This document shows positions 7,479-15,809 of a stretch of DNA of 64,000 nt, piece by piece. Every line of letters begins with the position of its first letter. The stretch's first letter is position 1. The stretch is from assembly GCA_017744735.1 (NCBI GenBank), contig JAGIAR010000007.1, forward strand, positions 124,001-188,000, written 5' to 3'. The position numbers were made by a program, and so were the translations under genes. The DNA is from Novosphingobium sp. (GTDB lineage: Bacteria; Pseudomonadota; Alphaproteobacteria; Sphingomonadales; Sphingomonadaceae). The notes below the pieces were generated by a model. It was not told the DNA's origin and ran no database searches. It saw nothing but the letters and a program-made list of their open reading frames with translations.

Positions 7479-8666
7479 ATGTCCCAAGCCCGCTCCCTCC
7501 CCTGGCCCGGAATCGCGGTCGCGGTCGCAACCGGGATCGGCATGGTCCTGGCGGGCGCGGATATTTGGCTCACGCTGGCGGTGTTGCTGCTGTGGATCGG
7601 CTCGCTCTGGCTCATCCGCCCGGTCGAGCAGGTGATCCAGCCCCAGACCGACAGCGTCCAGCTTACCCGCGACGGAATGCGCGACATGATCGAGCAATTC
7701 AGCTTGCCGCTGCTGCTGCTCGACATGAACCGCGTGATCATCGCCAATTCGGCGGCGCGCGTGGTGTTCGGCAAGCATATCGTCGGCCAGGATGCGCGAA
7801 TCGCGCTGCGCCACCCGCAGGCGATCGCGCTGCTCGACCGCAAGCGCGGCGGCTCGGCGACGATCCAGGGGCTGACCACGCCCAAGAGCATCTGGAAGCT
7901 CACCCGCCATGCGATCAACGAGCGCTATTGGGTGATCGAACTGCACAACCGCACTGCCGAGGCCGACATCAGCCGCGCGCATACGGACTTCGTCGCCAAT
8001 GCCAGCCACGAGCTGCGCACCCCGCTCGCCTCGATCATCGGCTATGTCGAGACGCTGACCGAAGAAGGGCAGAAGCCCGACCCGAAAACCGCCGCCAAGT
8101 TCCTCGACACGGTGCTGCGCGAAGCCAAGCGGCTGCAGAGCCTGGTCAGCGATCTGATGTCGCTCTCGCGGATCGAGGCCGAAAAGCACGATCAGCCCGC
8201 CGAGCGGATCGATCTCGCGAAGCTGGTCGCCAAGGCCGCCAAGGAAGCCGGTGCCGCCGACGACAAGGAGCGGGTCCGGATCGACGTGCCCAAGGCCGAG
8301 GTGCCGGCACGCGGGGATACTCAGCAACTCGAACAGCTGGTGCGAAATCTTACCGACAACGCACTGAAATACGGGAGTTCGAAAACCAAGGTCGATGTGA
8401 GGCTGGCGATCGAGGAAGGCGATCGCGCGGTCATCACCGTGACCGATCGCGGCGAAGGGATCGATCCCGAGCACATCCCCCACCTCACCCGCCGCTTCTA
8501 CCGCACCGATCCGGGGCGGAGCCGCGCGGCCGGCGGTACGGGGCTTGGCCTGGCGATCGTCAAGCACATCGTCGAGCGCCACCGCGGGCGGCTCGACATC
8601 GCGAGCAAGCTTGGAGAAGGCACGGTTGTGACCGTGAGACTGCCGACAATCGACAAAACCTCCTAG
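7479..8666 (+). CDS. phoR: Phosphate-regulon sensor histidine kinase PhoR
   Basis: A 395-residue sensor kinase that phosphorylates PhoB when phosphate is scarce. Two N-terminal membrane segments (about 11-26 and 30-46) are followed by a PAS-like region (about 65-150) and HisKA with phospho-acceptor His177 in FVANASHELRTPL. The N box NLTDNALKYG and the G boxes DRGEGID and GGTGLGLAIV are all present. The short periplasmic loop is typical of PhoR, which senses through the Pst transporter and PhoU rather than a ligand. It heads the cluster phoR-pstSCAB-phoU-phoB, 87 bp ahead of pstS. Only one PHO-box half site is visible upstream, so it may not be phosphate-induced itself. Confidence 0.93.
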   Translation: MSQARSLPWPGIAVAVATGIGMVLAGADIWLTLAVLLLWIGSLWLIRPVEQVIQPQTDSVQLTRDGMRDMIEQFSLPLLLLDMNRVIIANSAARVVFGKHIVGQDARIALRHPQAIALLDRKRGGSATIQGLTTPKSIWKLTRHAINERYWVIELHNRTAEADISRAHTDFVANASHELRTPLASIIGYVETLTEEGQKPDPKTAAKFLDTVLREAKRLQSLVSDLMSLSRIEAEKHDQPAERIDLAKLVAKAAKEAGAADDKERVRIDVPKAEVPARGDTQQLEQLVRNLTDNALKYGSSKTKVDVRLAIEEGDRAVITVTDRGEGIDPEHIPHLTRRFYRTDPGRSRAAGGTGLGLAIVKHIVERHRGRLDIASKLGEGTVVTVRLPTIDKTS

Positions 8667-8669
8667 GGC

Positions 8670-8687
8670 TTGTCATACACGTGTCAC
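8670..8687 (+). promoter_or_regulatory. PHO box upstream of pstS
   Basis: TTGTCATACACGTGTCAC consists of two 7-bp PhoB half sites (TTGTCAT at 8670-8676 and GTGTCAC at 8681-8687) with the canonical 11-bp period. It lies 67 bp before the pstS start, just after the phoR stop. PhoB~P binding here should induce pstSCAB-phoU during phosphate limitation. Confidence 0.85.
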
Positions 8688-8753
8688 ATAAGTCCAACAT
8701 CGGGCGGGCACTCAGCCGTTAGGCATCGTGTTGCCCAACCGGGGACGAGACCC

Positions 8754-9803
8754 ATGAAAACCCAGCCCTCGCTCGCTCTTTCCCTTGCCGCCCTTGCAGC
8801 GTCGCTGCTGCTGGCGGGTTGCGGAGGCGGCGGCCAACAGACCCGCGATTCGATTCGCGCGGTCGGTTCCTCCACCGTGCTCCCCTTCGCCAAGGTCGTT
8901 TCGGAAACCTTCGCGGCCGACAATCCGGGCTTCAAGGCCCCGATCATCGAGGGCAACGGCACCGGCGGCGGGATGAAACTGTTCTGCGCCGGGATCGGTG
9001 CCCAGCATCCGGACATTGCGGACGCCTCGCGCCGGATGAAGAAATCCGAATACAGCGACTGCGCCAGCCACGGGGTAAACCAGATCGTCGAGATCCAGGT
9101 GGGGATCGACGGGATCGCCTTCGCCAACGCCAGGAGCGGAGCGGCCATGGCCCTGACCCCGGCAGACGTCTACAAGGCGATCGCCGCGAACCCGTTCGGC
9201 AAGCCCAACACCGCGAAGACCTGGCACGACGTCAATCCGGCGCTGCCGGCGGTTCCGATCATGGTCTACGGCCCGGCCACCATCTCCGGCACGCGCGACG
9301 CGCTCAAGGAGCTGGTCCTGAACCGCGGCTGCGACAGCGATCCGGCGACCAAGGCCCTGGCCGAGAGGGACAAGGAAAAGCACGACAAGATCTGCGGCGA
9401 CCTGCGGACCGACGGCGCCTATGCCGACACTGCGGACAACTACAATCTGATCGTCCAGAAGCTCGAGGCGAACGACCAGGCGGTGGGCATCTTCGGCTAT
9501 TCCTATCTCGAAGAGAACGCCGACAAGCTGAAGGGCCTCCCCATCGGCGGAGTGATGCCGAGCTACGCGACCATCGCCGACGGCAGCTATCCGGGCGCGC
9601 GCCCGCTCTATATCTACCTCAAGAAGGCGCATATCGGCGCGGTGCCCGGGCTGCAGGAATTCGTCGGAGCCTGGCCGAAACTGTGGGGTACCGACGGCCC
9701 GCTGGCGAAGGCGGGGATGATCGCGATGCCCGACGCGCTGCAGGCGCAGCAGGCCAGGGTGGTGGCCGACCTGACCCCGCTCGATCCTGCCGCGCTCAAG
9801 TAG
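8754..9803 (+). CDS. pstS: Phosphate ABC transporter, substrate-binding lipoprotein PstS
   Basis: A 349-residue periplasmic phosphate-binding protein. The N-terminus ends in a lipobox LLAGC with Cys23, predicting a lipid-anchored form. The phosphate-site strands are recognisable: AVGSSTVLPFA near residue 40, EGNGTGGGMKLFC near 70, DIADASRRMK near 92, and GTRDALKEL near 185. Start ATG 8754 is chosen because the lipoprotein signal begins there. A strong PHO box sits 67 bp upstream. It passes phosphate to PstC/PstA, and the next gene starts 18 bp downstream. Length is typical for the long alphaproteobacterial PstS type. Confidence 0.95.
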   Translation: MKTQPSLALSLAALAASLLLAGCGGGGQQTRDSIRAVGSSTVLPFAKVVSETFAADNPGFKAPIIEGNGTGGGMKLFCAGIGAQHPDIADASRRMKKSEYSDCASHGVNQIVEIQVGIDGIAFANARSGAAMALTPADVYKAIAANPFGKPNTAKTWHDVNPALPAVPIMVYGPATISGTRDALKELVLNRGCDSDPATKALAERDKEKHDKICGDLRTDGAYADTADNYNLIVQKLEANDQAVGIFGYSYLEENADKLKGLPIGGVMPSYATIADGSYPGARPLYIYLKKAHIGAVPGLQEFVGAWPKLWGTDGPLAKAGMIAMPDALQAQQARVVADLTPLDPAALK

Positions 9804-9821
9804 GACGGACCGAACCCGATC

Positions 9822-11207
9822 ATGTCACCCGTCGTTCCGATCCTGTTCGCGCTGGGCCTGGGATTGAGCGGGTGGCTCGCGGCCCGCGCCCGCGCGCGCG
9901 GGTTCCAGCGCACCTTCGGCCGCGCGGGGATGGCCGCGCTGCCGCAATATTACGGCTGGTACGTCGCCCTGTGGATCGTCGTGCCGGCGCTGCTGTTCGC
10001 CGCGATCTGGTCCTCCGTCAGCCCGGATCTGGTGCTCGCGCATGTGCTGGCCGATCCCGCCGCGGCGAAGCTTCCCGCCTTCGGGTTCCAACGCCAGGCG
10101 ATCCTGACCGAGGCGCGCGCGCTTGCCGAGGGCACCGTCACAGCGGGCTTCAATCCGCTGTCCAAGCCCCTGGTCGCTCCGTTTCGCGAGGCCTTGCGGC
10201 AATTGGGCACGATCGGCCTGCTCGGCACGGTGCTGCTCGGGCTGGCGGGCGGCGGGTTCGGCTTCATCCGCCTCCGGCCGGATTTCGCAGCGCGCGGCCG
10301 GGTGGAGCGGGCAACCATGACCGGGTTGCTGATCGCCTCGCTGGTCGCGATCTTCACCACCTTCGGCATCCTCGCCTCGCTTGCCTTCGAGACCCTACGG
10401 TTCTTCCAGCTCGTCAATCCGCTCGATTTCCTGCTCGGGACCAACTGGAGCCCCGACCCCATGGCGCCTGCCAACGCCGGGCTCGACCACAATTACGGTG
10501 CGGTGCCCCTGTTCTGGGGCACCATCTATATCGGCGCGGTGATCGCGATGATCGTCGCGATTCCGCTCGGGCTGATGAGCGCGATCTACCTTACCCAATA
10601 TGCCTCCCCCGCGCTGCGCAAGTGGATGAAGCCGCTGCTCGAGATCCTCGCCGGCGTGCCGACCGTGGTCTACGGCTATTTCGCCGCGCTGACCGTCGCG
10701 CCGCTGGTGCGCGATGTGGCCCTGGCGATCGGCATCTCCGGCGCCTCCAGCGAAAGCGCGCTTGCAGCAGGGCTGGTGATGGGGATCATGATCATCCCGC
10801 TGGTATCGTCGATGGCCGACGACAGCATCGCGGCCGTGCCCCAGGCGATGCGCGACGGCAGCCTGGCGCTGGGCGCGACCAAGTCCGAGACCATTCACCG
10901 CGTGATCGTGCCCGCCGCCCTGCCCGGCATCGTCGCCGGGATCATGCTCGCGGTCAGCCGCGCGATCGGCGAAACCATGATCGTGGTGATGGCGGCCGGG
11001 CGCACCGCCCGGCTCTCCGCCGATCCGCTCGACGGCATGACCACCGTGACCGCGCAGATCGTCGCGCTGCTGACCAGCGAGGGTACCCCGGACCATCCGG
11101 CCACGCTCTCGGCCTATGCGCTCGGCTTCGTGCTGTTCCTGGTCACGCTGGCGCTCAACTTCATCGCCCTGCGCGTCGTCAAGCGGTTCCGCGAAGCCTA
11201 TGAGTGA
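9822..11207 (+). CDS. pstC: Phosphate ABC transporter permease PstC
   Basis: A 461-residue inner-membrane permease, much longer than the about 320 residues of the enteric protein. The extra length is N-terminal: several hydrophobic segments and a soluble loop (residues about 60-120) precede the conserved core. The core carries the transporter TM domain and the EAA-type loop VPQAMRDGSLALGATKSETI, which docks on PstB. The motif GVPTVVYGYFAA near residue 283 is typical of PstC/PstA. It overlaps pstA by 8 bp (ATG within the last codons), indicating coupled translation. Confidence 0.93.
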   Translation: MSPVVPILFALGLGLSGWLAARARARGFQRTFGRAGMAALPQYYGWYVALWIVVPALLFAAIWSSVSPDLVLAHVLADPAAAKLPAFGFQRQAILTEARALAEGTVTAGFNPLSKPLVAPFREALRQLGTIGLLGTVLLGLAGGGFGFIRLRPDFAARGRVERATMTGLLIASLVAIFTTFGILASLAFETLRFFQLVNPLDFLLGTNWSPDPMAPANAGLDHNYGAVPLFWGTIYIGAVIAMIVAIPLGLMSAIYLTQYASPALRKWMKPLLEILAGVPTVVYGYFAALTVAPLVRDVALAIGISGASSESALAAGLVMGIMIIPLVSSMADDSIAAVPQAMRDGSLALGATKSETIHRVIVPAALPGIVAGIMLAVSRAIGETMIVVMAAGRTARLSADPLDGMTTVTAQIVALLTSEGTPDHPATLSAYALGFVLFLVTLALNFIALRVVKRFREAYE

Positions 11208-12444
11208 CACCCCTTCCCCCGCCGCCCGCATCGCGGCCGGGCTCCGCCGCCGGCACCGGGCCGAACGGCGGTTCCGCGCCTTCGGCCTCGGCGCCGTCCT
11301 GCTGTCGGCGCTGGCGCTGGCGCTGCTGCTCGCGACCATGACCGCCAACGGCCTCGGCGGGTTCATGCGCGAGGAGTTGCGCTTTCCGCTCGATCTCACC
11401 GGCAGCGTACTCAACATCGATCCGGCGCGCCTCGGCGAGCCGGGCGCGGTCCAGGCGCTCGACGCCGCCGGACTGAAGGATGCGCTGGACCTGTCCGCGC
11501 GCAAGGCGCTGGGAGACCGCGCCGGCAATGAGCTGGCCAGCACCGCATGGCGCGAAGTCGCCGCGAGGCTGGTCGCCCATCCGGCGCTGCTCGACACCCG
11601 GTTCGAGGTCTCGGTCCCGGTCAGCGACGCACTGGCTAAGGCGATCCGGGGCGAAGGCAACCCGCAACTGACCGCGCTCGCGGGGCAGCTACGCCAGCGC
11701 GGCAGCCTGCACCGCGCCCTCGACACAGGCTTCCTCACCCGCTCGGATGCGACCAGTCCGCAGCAGGCAGGCATCTGGGGCGCGCTCAAGGGCTCGATCC
11801 TGACGATGCTGGTGACCCTGGGCGTGGCTTTCCCGATCGGGGTCGCCTCGGCGGTCTATCTCGAGGAATATGCGCCGAAAAACCGCTGGACCGACCTGAT
11901 CGAAGTCTCGATCAACAATCTCGCCGCGGTCCCCTCGATCATCTTCGGCCTGCTCGGCCTTGCGGTATTCCTGTGGATCTTTCCCTATTACCGCTCGGCG
12001 CCGCTGGTCGGCGGGCTTACCCTAGCGCTGATGACCATGCCGGTGATCGTGATCTCGGGCCGCAACGCGATCAAGGCGGTGCCGCCCTCCATCCGCGACG
12101 GCGCACTGGCGATCGGCGCCTCGCCGATCCAGGTGGTGTTTCATCACGTCCTGCCGCTCGCTCTGCCGGGCATCCTCACCGGCACGATCATCGGCATGGC
12201 GCGCGCCCTGGGCGAGACCGCGCCGCTGCTGATGATCGGCATGCGCGCCTTCGTCGCGACCCCGCCCGGCGGATTCACCGATCCCGCCACCGCGCTGCCC
12301 GTGCAGATCTATTTGTGGTCCGACGAAATCGACCGCGGCTTCGTCGAACGGACATCGGCCGCGATTATCGTGCTATTGCTGTTCCTGCTCGCGATGAATG
12401 GTCTCGCCATTTACCTGCGCAACCGTTTCGAGAAGACTTGGTGA
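11200..12444 (+). CDS. pstA: Phosphate ABC transporter permease PstA
   Basis: A 414-residue second permease subunit, about 120 residues longer than the enteric protein. One N-terminal membrane segment (about 28-50) is followed by a soluble region of about 140 residues, then the conserved permease domain: [38 protein letters not shown], and the ABC-docking loop [20 protein letters not shown]. Start ATG 11200 lies inside the pstC end. The stop overlaps the GTG of pstB in GTGA. The enlarged soluble parts in both PstC and PstA may form a periplasmic cap; this is inference from length and hydrophobicity. Confidence 0.93.
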   Translation: MSDTPSPAARIAAGLRRRHRAERRFRAFGLGAVLLSALALALLLATMTANGLGGFMREELRFPLDLTGSVLNIDPARLGEPGAVQALDAAGLKDALDLSARKALGDRAGNELASTAWREVAARLVAHPALLDTRFEVSVPVSDALAKAIRGEGNPQLTALAGQLRQRGSLHRALDTGFLTRSDATSPQQAGIWGALKGSILTMLVTLGVAFPIGVASAVYLEEYAPKNRWTDLIEVSINNLAAVPSIIFGLLGLAVFLWIFPYYRSAPLVGGLTLALMTMPVIVISGRNAIKAVPPSIRDGALAIGASPIQVVFHHVLPLALPGILTGTIIGMARALGETAPLLMIGMRAFVATPPGGFTDPATALPVQIYLWSDEIDRGFVERTSAAIIVLLLFLLAMNGLAIYLRNRFEKTW

Positions 12445-13223
12445 CCAACGAAGCCCCCCGTCCCCACGCCCCGAAGATGACCGCCGACAAGGTCTCGGTC
12501 TATTATGGCGAGAAGAAAGCGCTTGACGAGGTTTCGATCGACATCCCGAGCGAATTTGTGACGGCCTTCATCGGACCCTCGGGCTGCGGCAAGTCGACCT
12601 TCCTGCGCACGCTGAACCGGATGAACGACACCATCGCCAATGCGCGGGTGGAGGGCTCGATCACCCTCGACGGGGAAGACATCTACCGCTCGGGGATGGA
12701 CGTGGTCCACCTGCGCGCGCGCGTGGGGATGGTGTTCCAGAAGCCCAATCCCTTCCCCAAGTCGATCTACGAGAACATCGCCTACGGGCCGAAGATCCAC
12801 GGCCTCGCCGAAAGCCGCGCCGATCTCGACGCGGTGGTCGAACGCTCGCTGCGGCGGGCGGGCCTGTGGGACGAGGTCAAGGATCGCCTGAGCGACAGCG
12901 GCACCGCGCTTTCGGGCGGCCAGCAGCAGCGCCTGTGCATCGCCCGCGCGATAGCGGTCGACCCCGAAGTGATCCTGATGGACGAGCCCTGCTCGGCGCT
13001 CGACCCGATCGCGACCGCGCGGATCGAGGAGTTGATCGACGAGCTGAAAGGCCGCTTCGCGATCGTGATCGTGACCCATTCGATGCAGCAGGCCGCGCGT
13101 GTCTCACAGCGCACCGCCTTCTTTCACCTTGGAAAAATGGTCGAATACGGCCAGACCTCGGACATCTTCACCAATCCGCGCGAAGAACGGACCAAGGACT
13201 ACATAACGGGGCGGTACGGCTGA
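12441..13223 (+). CDS. pstB: Phosphate ABC transporter ATP-binding protein PstB
   Basis: A 260-residue ATPase that powers PstCA and takes part in PhoR signalling. Walker [10 protein letters not shown] (45-53), Q-loop VFQKPNPFP (about 99-106), signature LSGGQQQR (157-164), Walker B VILMDEP (177-183) and the switch-His region VTHSMQQA are all intact. The PstB-specific SIYENIAYG stretch follows the Q-loop. I chose GTG 12441, overlapping the pstA stop by 4 bp; an ATG at 12477 would remove 12 unconserved residues. The TGATG overlap at its end couples it to phoU. Confidence 0.95.
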   Translation: MTNEAPRPHAPKMTADKVSVYYGEKKALDEVSIDIPSEFVTAFIGPSGCGKSTFLRTLNRMNDTIANARVEGSITLDGEDIYRSGMDVVHLRARVGMVFQKPNPFPKSIYENIAYGPKIHGLAESRADLDAVVERSLRRAGLWDEVKDRLSDSGTALSGGQQQRLCIARAIAVDPEVILMDEPCSALDPIATARIEELIDELKGRFAIVIVTHSMQQAARVSQRTAFFHLGKMVEYGQTSDIFTNPREERTKDYITGRYG

Positions 13224-13915
13224 TGAGCACCGAACACACGGTCAAGGCATTCGACGAGGACATCACCCGGCTGCGCGGACTGATTGCGGAAATGGGCGGC
13301 CTGGCCGAGCTCGCGATCCAGGAATCGCTCCATGCGCTGGTCAAGGGCGACGAGAAGCTGGCGCGAGAAGTGGTCCGCCGCGACAAGAAGATCGATGCGC
13401 TCGAGATCGAGGTCGACAAGCTCGCGGTCCGGGTGATCGCGCTGCGCGCGCCGATGGCCGACGACCTGCGCGAGGTGATCGCGGCGCTGAAGATCGCCGG
13501 GGTGGTCGAACGGATCGGCGATTACGCCAAGAACATCGCGAAGCGCACTTCGCAGATCGAGCATCACAAGCAGTTCGATCCGCTGACCCTGCTGCCCGCG
13601 ATGGGCGAGGTCGCCGCCGAGATGGTCCACGACGTGCTGACCGCCTATGCCGCACGCGACCCGGTAACCGCGCGCGAGGTGATCGCCCGCGACGAGAAGG
13701 TCGACGCTTTCTACGAAAGCATCTTCCGCAATCTCGTCAGCCACATGATGGAAAACCCGGCGACCATCAGCAGCGCGGCCCAATTGCTGTTCGTCGCGCG
13801 CAGCATCGAGCGGATCGGCGACCATGCGACCAATGTCGCGGAGATGGTCTATTTCGCCGCCACCGGCACCTATGTGCCCGAGGCCGACGCGGAGGCCGAA
13901 CCCGCCATCCATTGA
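13223..13915 (+). CDS. phoU: Phosphate signalling complex protein PhoU
   Basis: A 230-residue all-helical cytosolic regulator that keeps PhoR in its repressing state when Pst is saturated. Two PhoU repeats are visible: RRDKKIDALEIEVDKLAVRV with IAGVVERIGDYAKNIAKR in the first half, and IARDEKVDAFYESIF with ARSIERIGDHATNVAEMV in the second. The E/DxxxD metal-binding residues are kept in both. Start ATG 13223 overlaps the pstB stop (TGATG). The stop codon lies inside an imperfect 14-bp tandem repeat (see findings). Confidence 0.94.
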   Translation: MSTEHTVKAFDEDITRLRGLIAEMGGLAELAIQESLHALVKGDEKLAREVVRRDKKIDALEIEVDKLAVRVIALRAPMADDLREVIAALKIAGVVERIGDYAKNIAKRTSQIEHHKQFDPLTLLPAMGEVAAEMVHDVLTAYAARDPVTAREVIARDEKVDAFYESIFRNLVSHMMENPATISSAAQLLFVARSIERIGDHATNVAEMVYFAATGTYVPEADAEAEPAIH

Positions 13916-13950
13916 ATACGGGCCATTGAGTACCGCCCCGGGCCGCATGT

Positions 13951-13968
13951 TTGTCGTAAAGCTGTAAT
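13951..13968 (+). promoter_or_regulatory. Candidate PHO box upstream of phoB
   Basis: TTGTCGTAAAGCTGTAAT has two half sites (TTGTCGT and CTGTAAT) with an 11-bp period, two bases away from the CTGTCAT-type consensus. It lies 42 bp before the phoB start. It suggests PhoB autoregulation from a promoter of its own in addition to read-through from the pst operon. Confidence 0.6.
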
Positions 13969-14010
13969 ATCCATGTGGTGGGGGAAAGCGACAAGGAACG
14001 GAAACCGAAC

Positions 14011-14700
14011 ATGGCTGCACCCAAGCTCCTGCTCGTCGAAGACGATCCCGCGCTCGCGGAACTGCTCGAATACCGCTTTCAGGCCGAGGGCTATGCGGTG
14101 CGTACCACCGCCGACGGCGACGAGGCGCTGATCCTTGCCGACGAGGATGCGCCCGATCTGGTGATCCTCGACTGGATGATCGAAGGCACCAGCGGGATCG
14201 AGGTCTGCCGCCGCCTGCGCCGCGACAAGGCGACCGCGCATGTCCCCATCATCATGCTGACCGCGCGCGAGGCCGAGGACGACCGCGTGCGCGGGCTCGA
14301 GACCGGCGCGGACGATTACGTGACCAAGCCCTTTTCCCCGCGCGAGCTGCTCGCGCGCGTCTCCGCTGTGCTGCGCCGGGTGCGCCCGGCGCTGGCGGGC
14401 GAGATGCTCGAGGTCGGCGATCTCAAGCTCGATCCGGTCGCGCACCGGGTCGAACGGCGCGGCAACCAGCTTTCGGTCGGCCCGACCGAATACCGCCTGC
14501 TCAAGTTCTTCATGGAAAGCCCGGGCCGAGTGTTCAGCCGCGGGCAGTTGCTCGACGGCGTGTGGGGCACCGGCAGCGAGATCGAGGAACGCACGGTCGA
14601 TGTGCATATCCGGCGGCTGCGCAAGGCGATCACGGTCGGCACCGCGCCCGACCCGATCCGCACGGTGCGCTCGGCCGGATACGCGCTCGAAGCGGTGTAG
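14011..14700 (+). CDS. phoB: Phosphate-regulon response regulator PhoB
   Basis: A 229-residue OmpR/PhoB-type regulator. The receiver domain has the acid pocket VEDD (Glu10-Asp12), phospho-acceptor Asp54 in LVILDWMIEG and the switch Lys in TKPFSP. The winged-helix domain follows, with RVFSRGQLLDGVWG and the recognition-helix region EERTVDVHIRRLRKAI. Start ATG 14011 is preferred over a TTG at 13975 because the receiver domain begins there. It acts downstream of PhoR and should bind the PHO boxes found before pstS and before its own gene. Confidence 0.95.
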   Translation: MAAPKLLLVEDDPALAELLEYRFQAEGYAVRTTADGDEALILADEDAPDLVILDWMIEGTSGIEVCRRLRRDKATAHVPIIMLTAREAEDDRVRGLETGADDYVTKPFSPRELLARVSAVLRRVRPALAGEMLEVGDLKLDPVAHRVERRGNQLSVGPTEYRLLKFFMESPGRVFSRGQLLDGVWGTGSEIEERTVDVHIRRLRKAITVGTAPDPIRTVRSAGYALEAV

Positions 14701-14742
14701 CGCGCCGGTTGCCGCTGCGCTAAACCGGAGCGCGGGGGTAGC

Positions 14743-15345
14743 ATGACGGGCGAAGACATCAGACTTCTGCTGATCGGCATCGGCACGGCGGTGCTGCTGG
14801 TGTTCGTCTATCTGCGCTTCTTCACCCATGAAGAACCGACCCCGGCGCACGGCCCCGGTTTCAGCGACACACCCCTGCCCGACCGGCGGATCTGCCTGTT
14901 GGTGAGCGGGTCGAGCGAAGCCGAGCTGATGAAGATCCTCGGCCATTTCCGCGCGCTCTACGACGTGGAGGTCGACATCGCCCCGCTGCAGGGCTCCGCC
15001 GGCGTATTCAGGGCAAGCTTCCCCGACGGAATCTCGCCCAAGATCCTGGCCCTGCTGGTCAACTTCCTCGCCTATCCGGATGAGGAATGCGAGGTGAAGA
15101 GCCACGACGCCCGCGCGCTGGCGCGGCTTTCGCTGTGCCCCGAATGCGGCATACCGGACGCCGGGATGGAGGGCAGGATGGCCTCGCTCTATGTGCCGGA
15201 CGGCGATACCGAGTACGACCTCGTCTACCTGCGGGTGGACGGCGGCGGTGCCTTCCGCATTCCCTTCACCGACATGCGCTGGCATCCGGCCCCGGCGGCG
15301 CGCTGGCCCACCAGGCTCGACGGGCTGGCCGCACTCAGCCCCTGA
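14743..15345 (+). CDS. Uncharacterised membrane-anchored protein
   Basis: A 200-residue protein not matched to a family. Residues about 7-26 (RLLLIGIGTAVLLVFVYLRF) form one membrane anchor; the remainder is soluble. The soluble domain contains ICLLVSGSSEAELMKILGHF and LYDVEVDIAPLQGSAGVFRA, then a Cys pair in LSLCPECGIPD. The start has GGAG and GGGGG upstream. It follows phoB by 42 bp on the same strand and may be cotranscribed with it, but no functional link is visible. The 3' end overlaps the convergent exported protein by 11 bp. Confidence 0.6.
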   Translation: MTGEDIRLLLIGIGTAVLLVFVYLRFFTHEEPTPAHGPGFSDTPLPDRRICLLVSGSSEAELMKILGHFRALYDVEVDIAPLQGSAGVFRASFPDGISPKILALLVNFLAYPDEECEVKSHDARALARLSLCPECGIPDAGMEGRMASLYVPDGDTEYDLVYLRVDGGGAFRIPFTDMRWHPAPAARWPTRLDGLAALSP

Positions 15346-15721
15346 CGCGGCTCCAGTCGAAATGGAGCGCGACCGCACAGCTCGCGCCGGCGATCGTGGC
15401 CTGGACCGTTCCCCCCTCGCGGCCCCAGCGGAACGGGATGTAATAATCGGTCCACACCCCTTCGGAATCGGCGGTGACGCTGCGCTCGATCGGCCGCATG
15501 TCGCCGTTGGTCAGGGTCAGCCCCGCACGTTCGCCCGGCTCCATGCCGTAGACCGCGAGGATGTAGAACCGGCCGTTGGTGCCGGCCTCGGCCTCGCATG
15601 GGCCACTGCGGGTGAAGTCGACCCGCTCCCACCCGCGCTTGAGCACGATCGGATCGTAGGCGCTGGCCGATGCGGCGCAGCAGGCAAGCAGCGGCAGGAT
15701 CGTCCAGCGCAGCAATCGCAT
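15335..15721 (-). CDS. Small exported protein of unknown function
   Basis: A 128-residue protein with a clear Sec signal peptide (LLRWTILPLLACCAASASA, cleavage near residue 21). The mature part is about 107 residues with beta-rich patterning: LKRGWERVDFTRSG, GRFYILAVYGMEPGERAGL and WTDYYIPFRWGREGG. Two Cys residues (in SGPCEAE and GASCAVA) could form a periplasmic disulfide. Start ATG 15721 is placed at the signal peptide; an upstream in-frame start at 15931 would overlap dnaE2. No family recognised. Confidence 0.6.
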   Translation of the reverse strand: MRLLRWTILPLLACCAASASAYDPIVLKRGWERVDFTRSGPCEAEAGTNGRFYILAVYGMEPGERAGLTLTNGDMRPIERSVTADSEGVWTDYYIPFRWGREGGTVQATIAGASCAVALHFDWSRVRG

Positions 15722-15809
15722 TTCGCTTCTCCCGGCAAGGTTAAGCTGTTTTACACCATCGAGAGGTCCGGCGGCGCGCGGTTTGTCCACTGGCCCGGAT
15801 CGGAACAGA

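Noticed and set aside
8819..11203. A 794-codon open frame across pstS and pstC
   Set aside because: It lies in another frame of two clear Pst genes and encodes low-complexity Arg/Gly/Asp-rich sequence.
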